Program-made: the position numbers and the translations under genes
The notes under the pieces: generated by a model
Databases searched by the model: none
Seen by the model: the letters and a program-made list of their open reading frames with translations, nothing else
Told to the model about the DNA's origin: nothing
In this document: positions 39,401 to 52,000 of the stretch, piece after piece
Position numbering within the stretch: the first letter of the stretch is position 1
Layout: the number at the start of each line of letters is the position of its first letter
Assembly (NCBI GenBank): GCA_013397435.1
Contig: VZRG01000437.1
Span: 447,704-511,703 of the forward strand
Direction of reading: 5' to 3'
Source of the DNA: Erythrocercus mccallii
Lineage: Eukaryota > Chordata > Aves > Passeriformes > Dicruridae
Length of the DNA: 64,000 bases

Positions 39401-42400
39401 TTGGTCACAGCACAATTCATACTTACATACATACAACATAAAAAAGTGAACAAAACAAAAAACTTACAGCATGTTGCTTACATCAATTTAGACCAGGCAC
39501 ATGCTGTGGACTGTGGCAGAAATATTTCACATTTTATTCAAAGGAAGCCAGAGGATCATGAAACTGAAAAACTGCTGAAGAGGAGCTATGGAGAAGAAAC
39601 ATGATTTCAAACATGTGACATGTTTCTTAGTTGCAATTTTTTTTTTTCAGTAGCAAAAGAATAATCAGAAATACATGGGCATTGTGTAACACAGTAGATG
39701 TCAGCGTGGCAGTACCACTGGCTATAAAATATTTCAAAGCTTGCTGTGGACCTTTGCCAGAGCACACTTTATGCACAAAATATTATTATCTACATTGGAA
39801 GGCTTGGTGCTCAAACTAAATATTAACATTTTCTTTGTTTCCCTTTGGGATAAATAGCTTTCATCTCTTAAGTACACCAACTCTTTACACAGTTTACATA
39901 AATGGGAGAAGAGCAGTCTGGATTATAGCCTCTGCAGTAGTTTTGCCACCTGGCTCTGTCCCAGGCAGGCTTAGATTTTACCATTCAGTGTAATTATGCA
40001 CTCAGATAAAGTCAATGTTGTTTAGCCTGATACAAAGTCTGGCAGCAGGAAAGTTAAGAGGATCATCCCACAAAACATTGCTACTAATACCTCCGTTCTG
40101 GGAGGCTGAAATGGGATTTAGACAATATACGGGCACTGGCTTGTTCCTCTGGACAAAGTGGGTAAATGTCTCGTGGTGCTGCTGGCAGGAAGAAGAACTT
40201 ACCACAAACAGCCCCAGTGATGTTGCCAGAGACCAAGGATTGCAGCCAGATGCTGTGCCAAGCTGCAGTGTTGCATGGTCTCTCTCACAGCTCGAGCAAT
40301 GATACAAACCCAAATTTTGCTAACATTTTTAGTAAAGAACTGAGAAGGTACACAGATACTTGAATATATATTGTGAGTTTGTGCTTATACTGACAGACCT
40401 CTGCTTATTCAAATAAGTCATCTTCACTGTTCCTCTGAAAACGTTTCTACAGGAAAGCTGATATTTGCCAAATGCTCTGGTCACAGGACACCACTGTAAG
40501 CTTTATCACCCATTATCAAACACTGATTCTTCATTGAAACATGCTACTTAGTAATTGAAATAAGACACATTCATTGTCAAGAGTCCTAAGCACTCAGTGG
40601 TCATTATTGGAGAGCCAAACATCTCAGAAAATTTCATCATTTTCTCAGTGATAATATATTGGTTTGGCTATCCAGCTAAACATCAGCAGCCTATTTCTAT
40701 AAATCAGGTTTCTTAACTGAAATGGAAAGGTAAGTTTCTGAACAAAGCAATATTCCCACAGGAAAAAAAAAAGAAAAACATTTCTTTATTTTTCTTTTTT
40801 TTACCATATTTTTTCTTTCAATTAACTAATGATTTTTTTGAATTTTTTGTTGTTATTATAAAGAAAATAATTCAAAGGTGAAATAAAACAGCTATTCTAA
40901 ATTACTAAAAAAGATCTCTGAAAATAAAGTGGCATCACAAACAAGTATTGTACATTTCATAATCTGATGCAGTTGAACTGAATATGATGGCACAAAACCT
41001 TTTATTTTCCACTAATAAAAAAGACCAGAGCAGTGATCAAAACGATGACCTGACTGACCAGAAAGAACTGGAAGAACAAGAATCAGGAAGGGACCTACTT
41101 TTGTATGAAATTCCATTTGCTAATCTAGAGCATTTGCAATTTGGGATTTAAGCAATGATGAAAGCAGTTCTGCTTTAATTGAGTACTATAACATTGGCAT
41201 ATTTTACTAATCATGAATGCTGACATTACTTAATGTTCCTTTCTAATTCCAAGTGTTTATTTCAGTTCTTCAGGACTGTAAGATTTCTTACATTCTCTAT
41301 TTTTTCTTTAAATTCAGAGAGGTCAAGTATCTAGAGAAATACCTCTCCAAAAAGGCATCTATATTTCTGGCAAAACCCAAAACCAGAAGCAATAAAGCTT
41401 TTTCTTTGTTCACAATCTCAACAGCCATCAATCTCTGATTACTATTTAAACATCTCTGTAGATCTATATTTCTTCTGAACAGCATCTGCTGAGACCAAAC
41501 TTTTAGGACCCTTTATAAATAGTGTAGCTGTGTAGTTTTATTTCATTTCCAATAAAAATCCAACCACCTTCAGCTGACTCCCTGGATGTATGGTATAGAC
41601 ATCAGTTATAAAAATGATATGCCCCACTACAATATTTGGAATGGATAGTTTGATGCTGAGAATGAATGGCTAAATGGGAATAAATTATTTAGTAGCCAGT
41701 ATACAAAATGAAATGTCTGTGATTTATTCCTGTCGTGGGAATGTGAAGAATATCTTTAAACAAGAGTGCATTGAGGCAATAGCAAATGGAAATTAAATGT
41801 CAAATATGCAAAAATACCTTCTGGTGATGGCCCTTCAGCCCAGGGTCTTTGTCTTTGCATTAGCATTTAAGGCAAAAAAATATATATTTAGCCTTAAGAA
41901 TAAGCAACCATAATCCCCCTCTATTACCCAGTGCTGTAGACTAAAGTACTGCATCAAACACCCAGTTAACAGCTTATTCCTCCTATAACCTTCCAGATTC
42001 CAACATGACTAGAAATTCCATATAATACTTTGCTTGTCTTACATAAGTTTTACATAAGAAAAATATAATTGTTTATAATATGCAAGTCTTTAAGACTGAG
42101 GAAACTGGGAATAGGAAAGTAAGCTTTCATGACATAGAAACCAAAACAGAATTGGAGGGAGCAGCAGGTGTGATCATCCAGGGTGCCAGTAATGCTAAAG
42201 CAAAGGGCATTCAGGAAAGGAGCCTTAGAAAAGAATGCTCCTGTATTTAAAATTATACATGTGAGATTTTTCCTAATTAAATAGCAACTTTTTAACTGAA
42301 AACACAGTTTTGTCTGTACAGTTTTTAATAGCTGCACATTTAAAATCTTGAAAGTCAAAAATATCTCTGTTTCAGTTAAGAAAGTAACCCATTGGTGTAT

Positions 42401-42424
42401 GATGATTTATCCTAGGTCATAGCT

Positions 42425-42635
42425 CTTGTTTTGCTTTGTTTGTTTTTTGTTCTGAGGGATTTTTTGTTTGGTTTAGGTTGGGGTTTTTGTTTGTTTTGGG
42501 AGGTTTGGTTGGTTAGTTGGTTTAGCTTGGTTATGTGATGGTAATTTTTTTATTGATATTATTTGTGGTTGTTGAGCCTTTCCTTGATTTGGTTTTCTGT
42601 TGTTTTGGATTAAACTTTCATTTGGATTTTTTTTA
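42425..42635 (+). repeat. Long G/T-rich low-complexity tract
   Basis: About 210 bases very poor in C on the plus strand. The first 110 bases are almost pure G/T, with repeated GGTTTGGTTGGTTAG-like words. It is the longest of the five tracts and contains several GG runs that could form two-tier quadruplexes. Confidence 0.8.
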
Positions 42636-43740
42636 ATAATCTAACTTTGTGAAATTTGTAGTAACAGTATGAATAAAATTCTTTACTTGCCAGTTTTTGC
42701 TTCAGCCTTTCCCTTTGTAAAACACCTCATCTCAATATTTCAGTGAGGCAGGTCAGATTTGGGGTTTCTTCTGCTAAAAGCTGCCTTTGTTGTGCCTCAG
42801 TCAGCTACACTTTGCAGCTGTCCTTCCAGCTCCCTGCCACTCACTCATCAGGTGCTGGAATAACCAGGTGTAAAGTGAGCCCAGAGCACTCCATCCAGAA
42901 ACAACCTTTCAGTAGAATCTAAGAGAAATATAAAGCTGGGAGGTATACAAGAAGAAAATTTGACGATTTTCTTAAAAGGAATGGTCAGAGGATTTCTGAA
43001 AAACCATTAGTAACTTCTGACATCTCAAATGCAAACTTTCTTACAGAAGACAGCATATTCAGAAAATACAAGCCTCTGGGGATTACTCCTTTTTGTACCA
43101 CTGCTGTGCAGTAACTAAAGGGCTGTACGGTCAAAAATATTACTGAATACAGTAACACATGAAGAAGAATTATTTGATATAAATTTATTATCATAACAAC
43201 TTCCAGTAAGAAAGGTCTTAAACATGGAAGGAAGCTCCAAGATGCAGCTTTCCCTACCAAAACTTATTTTTCAAAACTAAAAATTGAGTCTCTTGTACAT
43301 AGTAGAAGAGGTCCAGCCCTTTAAAACTAATGCAAATACAAAGCTGGAATAGTTTAAAATTAGAAACAGCTAATCCACAAGTAGCCAAGCTAAAAAGGCT
43401 TGCAAATGTTTGTTCTTCCTCAGGAAAGACTGAAGAATATGTACAGCAATACCTGGGTTACAAGAAAAGTTCCCATTTTAAGATGATTTCTGGTGTACTA
43501 ATCCCTTAAAACACCTGACTTTAAAACAGCACGGGAGCCTTTTCAGAGAAGCTAATGTTCCCTGAATTGGTCTCCTCCTATATAGGTCAAGAAGTTTCAC
43601 CTTTTGAGAATTTTATAGCATCTGCAGTTTCTAATTCTTAAAAGTTAATTAGAAAATACTAGCACTTTGGTAGCATTTTCCATTCTGATTTTTATTCTTC
43701 AGAAAAGTAGCTCTCTCATTTGAACTGCTTTGAAGCATGT

Positions 43741-43948
43741 TGAGAGAAAGTTCTTTACCTAGAGGGTGGTTGGGCCCTGAACAGGCTCCCCAGGGCAGTG
43801 GTGACAGCACCAGCTTGGCAGAGCTCAAGGAGCATTTGGGCAATGCCCCTGGGCACATGGTGTGATTTTTGTGGCATTCTGAGCAGATACAGGAGTTGGA
43901 CTCAAAGAGTCAGGTAGGTCCCTTCCAACTCAGAATATTCTGTGAAGT
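43741..43948 (+). mobile_element. CR1 LINE 3'-end fragment, plus strand
   Basis: About 210 bp from the extreme 3' end of a CR1 element. The reading order GGTTGGGCCCTGAACAGG, CTCCCCAGGG, then AGGTAGGTCCCTTCCAAC matches the CR1 C-terminus and 3' UTR. The end near 43940 (ATATTCTGTG) is a decayed form of the terminal octamer. The rest of the element is absent (5' truncation). Confidence 0.9.
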
Positions 43949-45180
43949 GATCAAGACCATCAGATTTGCTGCTTCCTGAATTTGCTGCTTCCTGTAGCAC
44001 TAATTCTTCAAAGTAGGTGTTCTACCTGTAATAACTACGCTGAATTTTTCAAAAATGGTTTTACAATATTTTGTTAATACATTCAATCAACTTAGATCTG
44101 TAACTGGGATTTGTAACATCATAAATCTACGTGTAGGTACATACCCTTTAAACTTACTATTAAAAGAAAAAATAGCAAGACACACCCACAGTGAAACCAA
44201 AATGAGTTAGAGAAAGCCCTTTTCTTTCTAACTCTTCAGAGCTCCAGCCTTTGGACCACTATTCAGAAGGGCCAAGCTGGCCAACATGTAGACAAAGCAA
44301 GCACACAGCCAGTGAATGATTTCTAAGGACAGGTTAAACATCACTCCTTCTTCTCAATTGTGTAAGTATAGGTGAACATCACCTCTATCCACAACTGACA
44401 TCCTATTCAGTATTCAAACAAAATTTATAGTACATATTGGCAGAGCTGGAGCCGTTCACCAAGCCTGATTTCTTATCACAGGAAAGCATTTAGCTGAAGA
44501 TATTCACAAAAAGACAGGTGGCCTTGCAAACTCTGCCAAGCCAATGGGTCTTACTATTAATAAATCAAGTACAGATGTGATGAAAATTAATTTACCTACT
44601 GATAATTTTATGTCTTTTAAAGGTGAAGTCTCAGGCAGTGCTAATAAATCCATTTAAGACCAGAGATTGTGTGTTTGATGGGAGGTCCAAACAGTGAAGA
44701 CAACAGCTGCATTTCAAAAGCTCCCTATGTAATGAAGGTGCAGAGTGATTCAAAAGAACATCATATTAAACACATGAAGCAGTGGCATTTTTAACCAGTG
44801 TCCATACAGCACAATTTTGAAATGTGGTCTGTATGAGAAGAACTTGCAATGAAGACGCCTGTGCAGAGTAAATCAAGAAAAATGAATGTACAAAACTCTT
44901 AGTATTTATTAAGCAGAGTCACTACAAGCACAGTCCCTAACAGGCAGGTTACCCATGGCAAGGACAGGCTTCAGCTGATGTGCCTCATGAAATCTGCTGT
45001 GCTGACAGCCGCTCATGGCTCTGGCAGCTGCCGGACAGAGGAGAGGAAGGCCTGTGCTGGCTGTATGTAGGGAGATGTCAAACTCAGTCTTGACCAACCC
45101 TTCTCAGCACCACCTTTTTGATCTAGAATTGGCAAGGGGTCAATAAAAGAGGAACATGATATGTAGGTGTTGCACAACAA
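43949..45180. other. Anonymous DNA between CR1 end and solo LTR
   Basis: No gene recognised. A slightly GC-richer patch at 44940-45110 holds a 62-codon minus-strand frame without family resemblance. Confidence 0.5.
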
Positions 45181-45260
45181 TGTCTTGGGTTGTAATGCAA
45201 GATGTAACCAAAAGTATGTATCCTATCACCATCTCTTGAAACCAACTGGGGAGGTGTTTT

Positions 45261-45398
45261 TCTCTTCTGTGACCCATTCCTGTGACTCTGGGGGGAGGTG
45301 TCTTCTGTTAATGGGTAAGATGTTCAAACCAGGTGGAACAATGTTCCCTATCTCTTCCATGACCCATGCTCCCTCGGGGGATATCTTCTGTTAATGGG
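45261..45398 (+). repeat. U3 duplication inside the LTR
   Basis: Two diverged copies, 45261-45315 and 45351-45398, share TCTCTTC, TGACCCAT, a GGGG run and TCTTCTGTTAATGGG. They lie upstream of the TATA-like box, where retroviral enhancers are often duplicated. Confidence 0.75.
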
Positions 45399-45487
45399 CC
45401 ATTAAGGCTCACAGCATGACTGATAAATTTACATCACCCCATTGTGAGATGCTCCACCCAGTGGGAGGAGCCAAGCTTTCCTACCTG

Positions 45488-45531
45488 GATAAAACCTGAG
45501 ATTCAGAACACCAGGACAGAACACCAGAACA
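45488..45531 (+). promoter_or_regulatory. LTR core promoter with three AGAACA words
   Basis: A GATAAAAC TATA-like element at 45488 is followed by AGAACA at 45505, 45518 and 45526. AGAACA equals the steroid-receptor half-site. Whether it is bound is unknown, and the triplet may simply be a short local repeat (AGAACACCAG). Confidence 0.45.
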
Positions 45532-47490
45532 CCTGATTCCACTGGATTCCCAGAGGAAGACTGGACCCATCTCACCACCACTGGACCTTCAGAGGAAAAC
45601 TACCCCCTTCTACAGGATCATCTCTACTCCAACAGAACCACATCTGTCACTCCAGAAGGATTTGATTAGACTGCTATCAACACCCTGATCAACAGAGTGT
45701 CAGGTCATATTCTGACTCTGTCAGGGTTTTCTTTTTTTGTTTACTTTTTTTGTACTACTACATTTTTGTTTTTAATGTTCCTAGTAAAGAACTGTTATTC
45801 CTATTTCCACATCTTTACCTGAAAGCCCCTTAATTTCAAAATTATAATAATTCGGAGGGAAGGGGTTTACATTCTCCATTCCAAGGGAGTCTCCAGCTTT
45901 TTCCCTGGCAGACACCTGTCTTTTTCAAGCCAAGACAAACAGAAAGGTGTATGAGCAAGTAGGTTTATAAGAGAAACACTGATCTGCAGTTCCCTCAATG
46001 GCTGTAGAAAAAATATGGAAGAGGAAATCTGGCACTTTGAAAATCAGAAGACTGCTTGGCCAAATTTTCTTTGGGTACTTCAGTATTTTACCACCAGAAT
46101 CACTGTCAAACAACCAGGGCAGCATATAGTCCATGGTGATAGTATTGTTTTCACTTCTCTTTTCTGCACAAATAATTTTGTCCAGTTCTGATTTCTTTTA
46201 ATAAATTCTAAAGGTTAGAAAAATGGTTATGCACCATAGTATTGACTGAGGAGTTGAAAAAATTATCATCTTCCTATCTGGAAGAATATTTTTTAACTTT
46301 TGTATTTTGTTATTTTAGGTGAGATAATTTTCTGCTCTAGATGGTAAAACACTGATATTTCCAAGCGTTACTTCTAATCTTTAAGTTTAAAAAGGCTATA
46401 AATAGGAAGAAAGGCTCTGGTAGGTTTGATATCAGCTGAAAAAGAAAGGTAGCTGACTTTCTTTAACAATAGTCACAGCAGATGAAAAAATATTTGCAAA
46501 AGATGGAAAAATAAGAGTTTCAAAATCTAAGAAGCTAATATTGTTTTCCAGTGTATAAACCTCCAGAGCTTGTTCTATGTATCTCTAAAGAATGGTGTCA
46601 AAAATGGGCTTAATGTCTTGCAGCTGAATAATTCCTGGTTGTGTCATATTAGATATTTGGTTTTTTTTCTCTTCCTGATACAAGCTTGTTCAATTCACAG
46701 ATGTCATAGACTTTGGATAGAAAATCTCAAAGGAAAACATTTATATTTTGGTAATACCAAGGATATAAGTGCACAGTGTAACATGTTGTTATTCATTTGA
46801 GACAGATTTTAGGGAAAGGTCTAAAAAGCTACTTTCCCTGTGGGTTTTTAAAAGATGTGTAGCTACGTCACTTAAGAACATGGTTTAGAGGGGAATATGA
46901 TGATGTTGCATTAATGATTGGACTTGATGACATCAGAAATCTTTTTCAAATTATTCTACTCTGATTCAAGAATAGCAGCAGCCAGAGTGGAGGGAACACC
47001 ATCCTCTCTGGCTACAGGCTCTCAGTCTTTCCATCTCTCCCTACCTTCTCCATCAAGGCAGTGGCTTATTGGCAGTTCCCAATGCCATCTTTTCCCAAGC
47101 AACATCTCCTCCCTTTTTTCATTCCTCTTTTCCAACAGAGCAAAGCCTAAGTTGGGTCCTGCCTTAAAGCAGGAAACTAACAGTGTTGGATCAATCCTTG
47201 GACAAAAACTCTCCAAGCACAACTGGATCATAATGAAGTTTTACCACTAAAATTCCAGAATTATCACAGTGTTATCGATCAATAATTTTAGTAAATGAGG
47301 AGAGAACTCTTAAATAACTTTGTCTTCATCACAGCTGAAGAACTGCTGATGGTTGCCAACACAGATTTATTTCCTTTGATATACAGTATGGACTACCTCT
47401 CAGGTACCTTATGTATTTTCTTAAGTTACCAGCTTTTTCCATATGAGCAAAATTGATTTTATAGCTACAAATAAAAAAGCCCCTTAAAAC

Positions 47491-47671
47491 TAAAAAAAAG
47501 GAAAAAAAAGAAAAAAACTCCAAACAAACAAAACCCAAACAAAAAAAACCCCAAAAACAAAAAATAAAACCAAGTCCCTAAAAATAAACCTCAAAACAAA
47601 ACACACAAACAACGAAGAACAAAACCAAAAAACTCAAACAAACAAAAAAAACCCAAATGAAAAAATCTAAT
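47491..47671 (-). repeat. A/C-rich low-complexity tract (G/T on minus strand)
   Basis: About 180 bases of A and C with almost no T or G, built from CAAAC/AAACCC words. Its complement has the same composition as the four plus-strand G/T tracts. Confidence 0.85.
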
Positions 47672-47713
47672 TTAAAATATGTTTACCTAATATTCTACCA
47701 TAACATCCACTCA

Positions 47714-47809
47714 GCCTAATTAATCACTTTAGTTCATTTGCATCAAGTCTTATTTGTATTTGTGTTTTGCAGTATTAAACATTCAGTCACTCCTGGTAAT
47801 GCAAATGAA
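47714..47809. promoter_or_regulatory. Possible enhancer: TAATTA plus inverted octamer pair
   Basis: TTCATTTGCAT (47733-47743) and ATGCAAATGAA (47799-47809) are exact 11-bp reverse complements. Each contains the POU-family octamer ATGCAAAT or its complement with at most one change at the edge. A homeodomain-type TAATTAATCA lies at about 47717. Clustering of these motifs in otherwise featureless DNA is typical of developmental enhancers, but it can arise by chance in AT-rich sequence. Confidence 0.3.
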
Positions 47810-48202
47810 ATTATGAAATGCTAGTAAGGGCTGCCTAGTGACACATAACTCAGTATTTGCACCCACAACACACAGTGGGATGGCCTGGTAAAATGTGCTC
47901 CTTACCACAAGGCAAGGACCCAGTAGAGATGCTCAAGGATGTGCAGGGTGAACTGTCAGTTTAAGGATACTATTAAAAGCACAGACTAAGAAGTTAGCCT
48001 TTTACACCTCAAGTTCATTAATGGAGAGAAAGGCATCATGTCAAGGAAGTAGAGTCATGACACTTTTGTAGAGGGTAATATGAGGACAGCTGATGGACTC
48101 AGTGAAACAAAACCTCATCACAAACTTGTGAACAATTCTTTCCTCTCCAAACTAAGCCAAGTCACCCTTTCAAAACCATATAGTCATTCCCCTCAGCCAT
48201 GA

Positions 48203-49047
48203 TGAATAACAGAATACTTGAGGTTTTAAGGGATGTCTGGAGGTCATCTCATCCAAACTACTTCCAAGGCAGGGTCACCTCAAGCAGGTGACACAGGAAC
48301 ATGTCTAGCTGGGTTTTGAATTTCTCAAGAGGGGGAGACTCCACAACCTCCCTGGGCAACCTGCCCCAGGACTCTGAAGTCCTTCCCTATGTTGAGGTGG
48401 AACGTCTTGTGTTTTATTTTATGACCATTGCTCCTTGTTCAGTGTCTGGGCACCACTGAAAAGAGTCTCGCATCATCCTCTTGGCACCCACCTTTGAGAT
48501 ATTTATATGCATTGATGGGATCCCCTCTCAGTCTTCTCTTCTCTAGACTAAACAGGCCCAGCTCCCTCATAAGAGATGCTCCAGACCCCTCAGCATCTTT
48601 GTGGCCCTTTGCTGGACACTCTCCAGGAGCTCCTTGTCTCTGGTGCTGAGGAGCCCAGGACTGGACACAGCACTCCAGGTGTGGCCTCAGCAGGGCCCAG
48701 CAGAGGAGGAGGATCAGCTCCCTTGTTCTGCTGGCCACATTCTTCCCAGTGCAGCCCAGGATCCCACTGGGCCTGCTGGCCACAAGGGCACACTGCTGGC
48801 TCTTTGTCACCTTGAGATCCACCAAGACTCCCAGGTCCTTCTCTGCAGAGCTGCTCTTCAGTGGGGCAGCCCCAGCCTCTGCTGGTGCTGGGGGTTGTTC
48901 CTCCCCAGGTGCAGGACCCTGCACTTGCCCTTTTTGAACCTCATCAGGGTTCTCTCTGTCCAACTCTCCAGCCTACCAAGGTCCAGCTGAAAGGCAGCAG
49001 AGCCTTCAGGTGTATCAGCCACTCCCCCAGTTTGTACCATCAGTATG
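48203..49047 (-). mobile_element. CR1 LINE, 5'-truncated, minus strand
   Basis: On the minus strand the sequence starts just after the position of the reverse-transcriptase catalytic box and runs to the 3' end. It contains the VADTPEG, LMRF, KCRVLHLG, EKDLGVLVD, RPHLE and LGLFSLEKRRLRGD blocks of the CR1 C-terminus in the normal order. The 3' UTR ends near 48203 with a decayed ATTCTGTTATTC. It is closer to the common chicken-type CR1 consensus than the copies at 14.7 and 60.3 kb. The polymerase core and endonuclease are absent, so it cannot move on its own. Confidence 0.93.
48439..48963 (-). pseudogene. CR1 ORF2 C-terminal remnant, 174 codons open
   Basis: This frame stays open for 174 codons within the CR1 copy at 48203-49047 and encodes the thumb and C-terminal region of the CR1 reverse transcriptase. 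From the N side, residues about 43-50 read DLGVLVD, a family block; RPHLE lies near residue 93 and SLEKRRLRGD near 140. The ATG at 48963 is not the family start; the real protein begins far upstream in sequence lost by 5' truncation. There is no catalytic YADD box and no endonuclease. It is listed because it is the longest CR1 frame left in the window, not because it is likely to be expressed. Confidence 0.8.
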
Positions 49048-52000
49048 AAATCAACCTTTGCAAAACCTGAAAAAATTCAGAGAAATCTGAGAAACCTGTA
49101 TGTGCATACATGGACACAAACAACACTGTAAATATATACATCTCAGTAAAAATGGTCAAGTGATAAATTGATCCCAGTTAGCACCTATAAGTTAGATATT
49201 GATGTGATTAAATCATGCTTAACTAAATATAAAATTCATTTAGACTAGTTCTCACAGCTGAAAACTGATCATCACAAAGCAAAATGCATACTCATGAGCA
49301 TATCTGAAAAATGGACATGCAAATTTAAGATTTTTGCATTATTTGCTCATAGCTGGCTAAAAATTAAATATTACTGCTGACATACCTTTCAATCATACTG
49401 GTTTACTGGTTTTTCAAGCACAGCCCAGAGTCACCACTAATGGGTAATCTAACAACAGTGCTTGTAGTTGGCAATTATTTACTCATCCTGCTGAGACAAA
49501 TGAGTGAAGAACATGTTTGTGACCAGAGAGGACTCAAGTAATGCCAGACCTCTGAACCAAATATCTCATTCAGAGTCTAGTAGCAAAGCAACAGCAGCCT
49601 AAAGTCCACAGTCACACAGATTAGAGCTATAACGCCTTATTCACTCATTCCAGCTAATTCCCCTGAAAACTCAATATCCTTGATAACACGTTGCACCATT
49701 ACCTCTCACTGCTTTTAGTGTTCAGGTTTTTTCTTCACCTTTGAGGTCAGAAGCACACTGAGGAGAAATGACTTGGAACAGTCAAAACTATTTGTACTGT
49801 ATCTGTAAAGAACTATCTGCTTTCCCTTATAATCGTAATCTTAGTTTCTCAGAAAAATGGAAGGAAAGAATGGGTGATTGACTCAGAACATTTTCATTTT
49901 TAAAAATTATTACTATTGTTTATATTATTTATATTGTTTACATTTCAAACTGAACAAAAAAAAAAGTTCTTCTGAGTGAACTTGGCTTGTTCTTGCTGGT
50001 GCTTTCTGACCTTTAAACTAGTAATTTGGAAAAAAGATAAGGTGTATCTCCAGACACTTCTTTCTGTAAGTTTTTCAGACCTGTGGTTTATCTATATAAT
50101 TTTATTTTCATTTATAACTTACCCTGCCTACAAATGATAAAGAAAAAAGTTACCTCAGCCAAAATGTACCTTCAAAATTAAGGAGCCTGGGGACATAACA
50201 TACCTAACAAATCTGTTATTCAAACAATGCACATACCTTAAAATTACAGAAAACTGAACTGAATGTACGGGCTCTTAAAGCAGGTATCACAATATTAAGA
50301 ATTCCCTGGTGGGAAATTTCCAGCTTTGATCTGATTCAATCCTCATAGGAACAAAATTCAATTCTCAGAAAATACAAAGGACAAAATTCTAAGTCTAACT
50401 TTGCATTTCAAAAGAGTCTTCTTTAAAGTCAACATAACGTTTGAAATGCTTAATGAAGGTAGATGCTTCATTTCTGAGAGCGTTAGAACTGGTACACAGG
50501 GGTACAACGAAGAACCACCACTCCAGCTGAGTTGAAATATAGGCTCTATTAGCCCACAAACAAATGGCTGAATACACATCACTCAGTGAGTCTGAAACGT
50601 TAAATTTCACATTAACAAGAGAAAACATTTGTCTCTAACAAGGGTTGCTTGTTACCTTTCTCCAAAAGCAATGACACAAAGGAATGAAAGCTGTTGTTCT
50701 CCAGGGGGCTCCTTTGTGGAACAGAAGTCAAGACTTATTGCACCTAAATTCTTCAAGCACCACATGAATTTCAGAGGTGTCAATAGTCAGATGTGTGGAA
50801 GACGAACCAATCTTTGCAACAGACAACTTTTCTGACTGTGTTTGGAAGCAAAAGCAGGGACAGAGAGAGCAAATGACTATCCCTGGATCTGGGAACAGAG
50901 ACAGTTTCAGCCCTAAAAGAGGAATTGCCTTTTAGAAGTGAACAGGAACACTAGCTGTAAGCAGAGTTTTTCTCTCTTTGTGTACCCAGCACAGTGACTT
51001 CCCAGATCCCTCATGGTGATAGCAAAACTGTGCATGGTAATAGTAAGGCAGGAAAAGTCCTGCTCAGTCTGTATTTTTGGACAAGCACTGCCTCCCAAAT
51101 ATGGTATCACTACCTACCACTACCAGAGGAAGCTCCTCTGCTGATCACAGCCACCTATCCAGAAGCCAAAGTTGCTCTCATTCACTTCTGAGCCAGCTCC
51201 TCTGGGAGCACTCCCTGGCACCAGACCATCAGTCTCCATGCTCCATGGACAGGAACACAGCACCTGGAAGAAGGGAAGTCAGTCTGGGGTATCAGCTATC
51301 TCAGCAGGAGCAGGAAACTCCCTCCACAGCTGGGGAGTGTTCCTTAAGCCATGCCAATCCACAGAGGAAAATTTAGAAGGGATATTAAACGCACAGGGAC
51401 AACAAACCTCAGCTGAGCTCTGTCCCACCCCACCCCTTCCTGGTCCCTCCCTTGTACCAGCAGCACCCTAGGAGTAAAGCTGCTTGCAAAAAACCCCCCA
51501 CAAAACACAGAACAATTAAATGAGCTTTCAGCTGAACCATGGAGGCACAGATAGGATGACAGGATCAGCCTGACTCTTTTTCCCTGCTTTCCATCTTTAC
51601 AACCTGTTTCCTAGACAACTGCATTGTCGCCTTCACACTCTCTACCTCCATGCACAGCCCCCTCTTCAACACAAAGATGCCAAAGTGTTTGTAAGGAGGT
51701 GTACCATCTGCAGTGCTAGTTTCTGCAACATCTAGATTTAGTTTGGCAGTCTCACACCTACCCACTCCTTGCCAGCTGCAAACTAAGTGGGTTTGACAAA
51801 ATACTACCAGAGCTCAGCAACACAAATGAATACAGCAGAAAACAGAGAACGCAGTACTGGCTTGTACTGTTCCTAATAGTCCTCCTATATCATGTTGTGT
51901 CATCAAATAAACTAGATAGTAGAAAAGCATTCAATCTCTGTAATAACTTTTTTTATACACCTTTGACTCATAGAACATTGTTTCTAAAATCAAGACAATT

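Larger units (their letters stand above)
32099..43740. other. Anonymous AT-rich DNA with low-complexity tracts
   Basis: No gene or transposon recognised. Frames are at most 135 codons (34310-34717, minus) and match nothing known to me. Contained features listed separately are an AAT microsatellite (33286-33319) and G/T tracts at 36339-36436 and 42425-42635. A short run of TA steps lies near 38283-38298, and another near 32944-32957. Confidence 0.5.
45181..45937 (+). mobile_element. Solo LTR with 8-bp inverted termini (ERVL-like)
   Basis: The unit starts TGTCTTGG at 45181 and ends CCAAGACA at 45937, a perfect 8-bp terminal inverted repeat. The flanks AACAA (45176-45180) and AACAG (45938-45942) are a 4/5-match 5-bp target duplication. 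Inside, in order, are a U3 with an internal duplication (45261-45315 and 45351-45398), a TATA-like GATAAAAC at 45488, three AGAACA words just downstream, a T-rich segment, a possible AGTAAA poly(A) signal at about 45783 and a U5 ending in TTTTTCAAGCC. The pattern matches a very abundant passerine LTR type known to me; the family name should come from a repeat library. No internal proviral sequence remains. Frame 45167-45394 crosses the left edge and is not a gene. Confidence 0.87.
45938..48202. other. Anonymous AT-rich DNA with A/C tract and possible enhancer
   Basis: No gene recognised. Frames reach 110 codons (46918-47250) without family resemblance. It contains the A/C-rich tract at 47491-47671 and the octamer pair at 47714-47809, listed separately. 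Confidence 0.5.

Noticed and set aside
48439..48963. Possible host gene of 174 codons on the minus strand
   Set aside because: Its motifs in order are those of the CR1 C-terminus, and the surrounding DNA is a CR1 copy with a normal 3' end.
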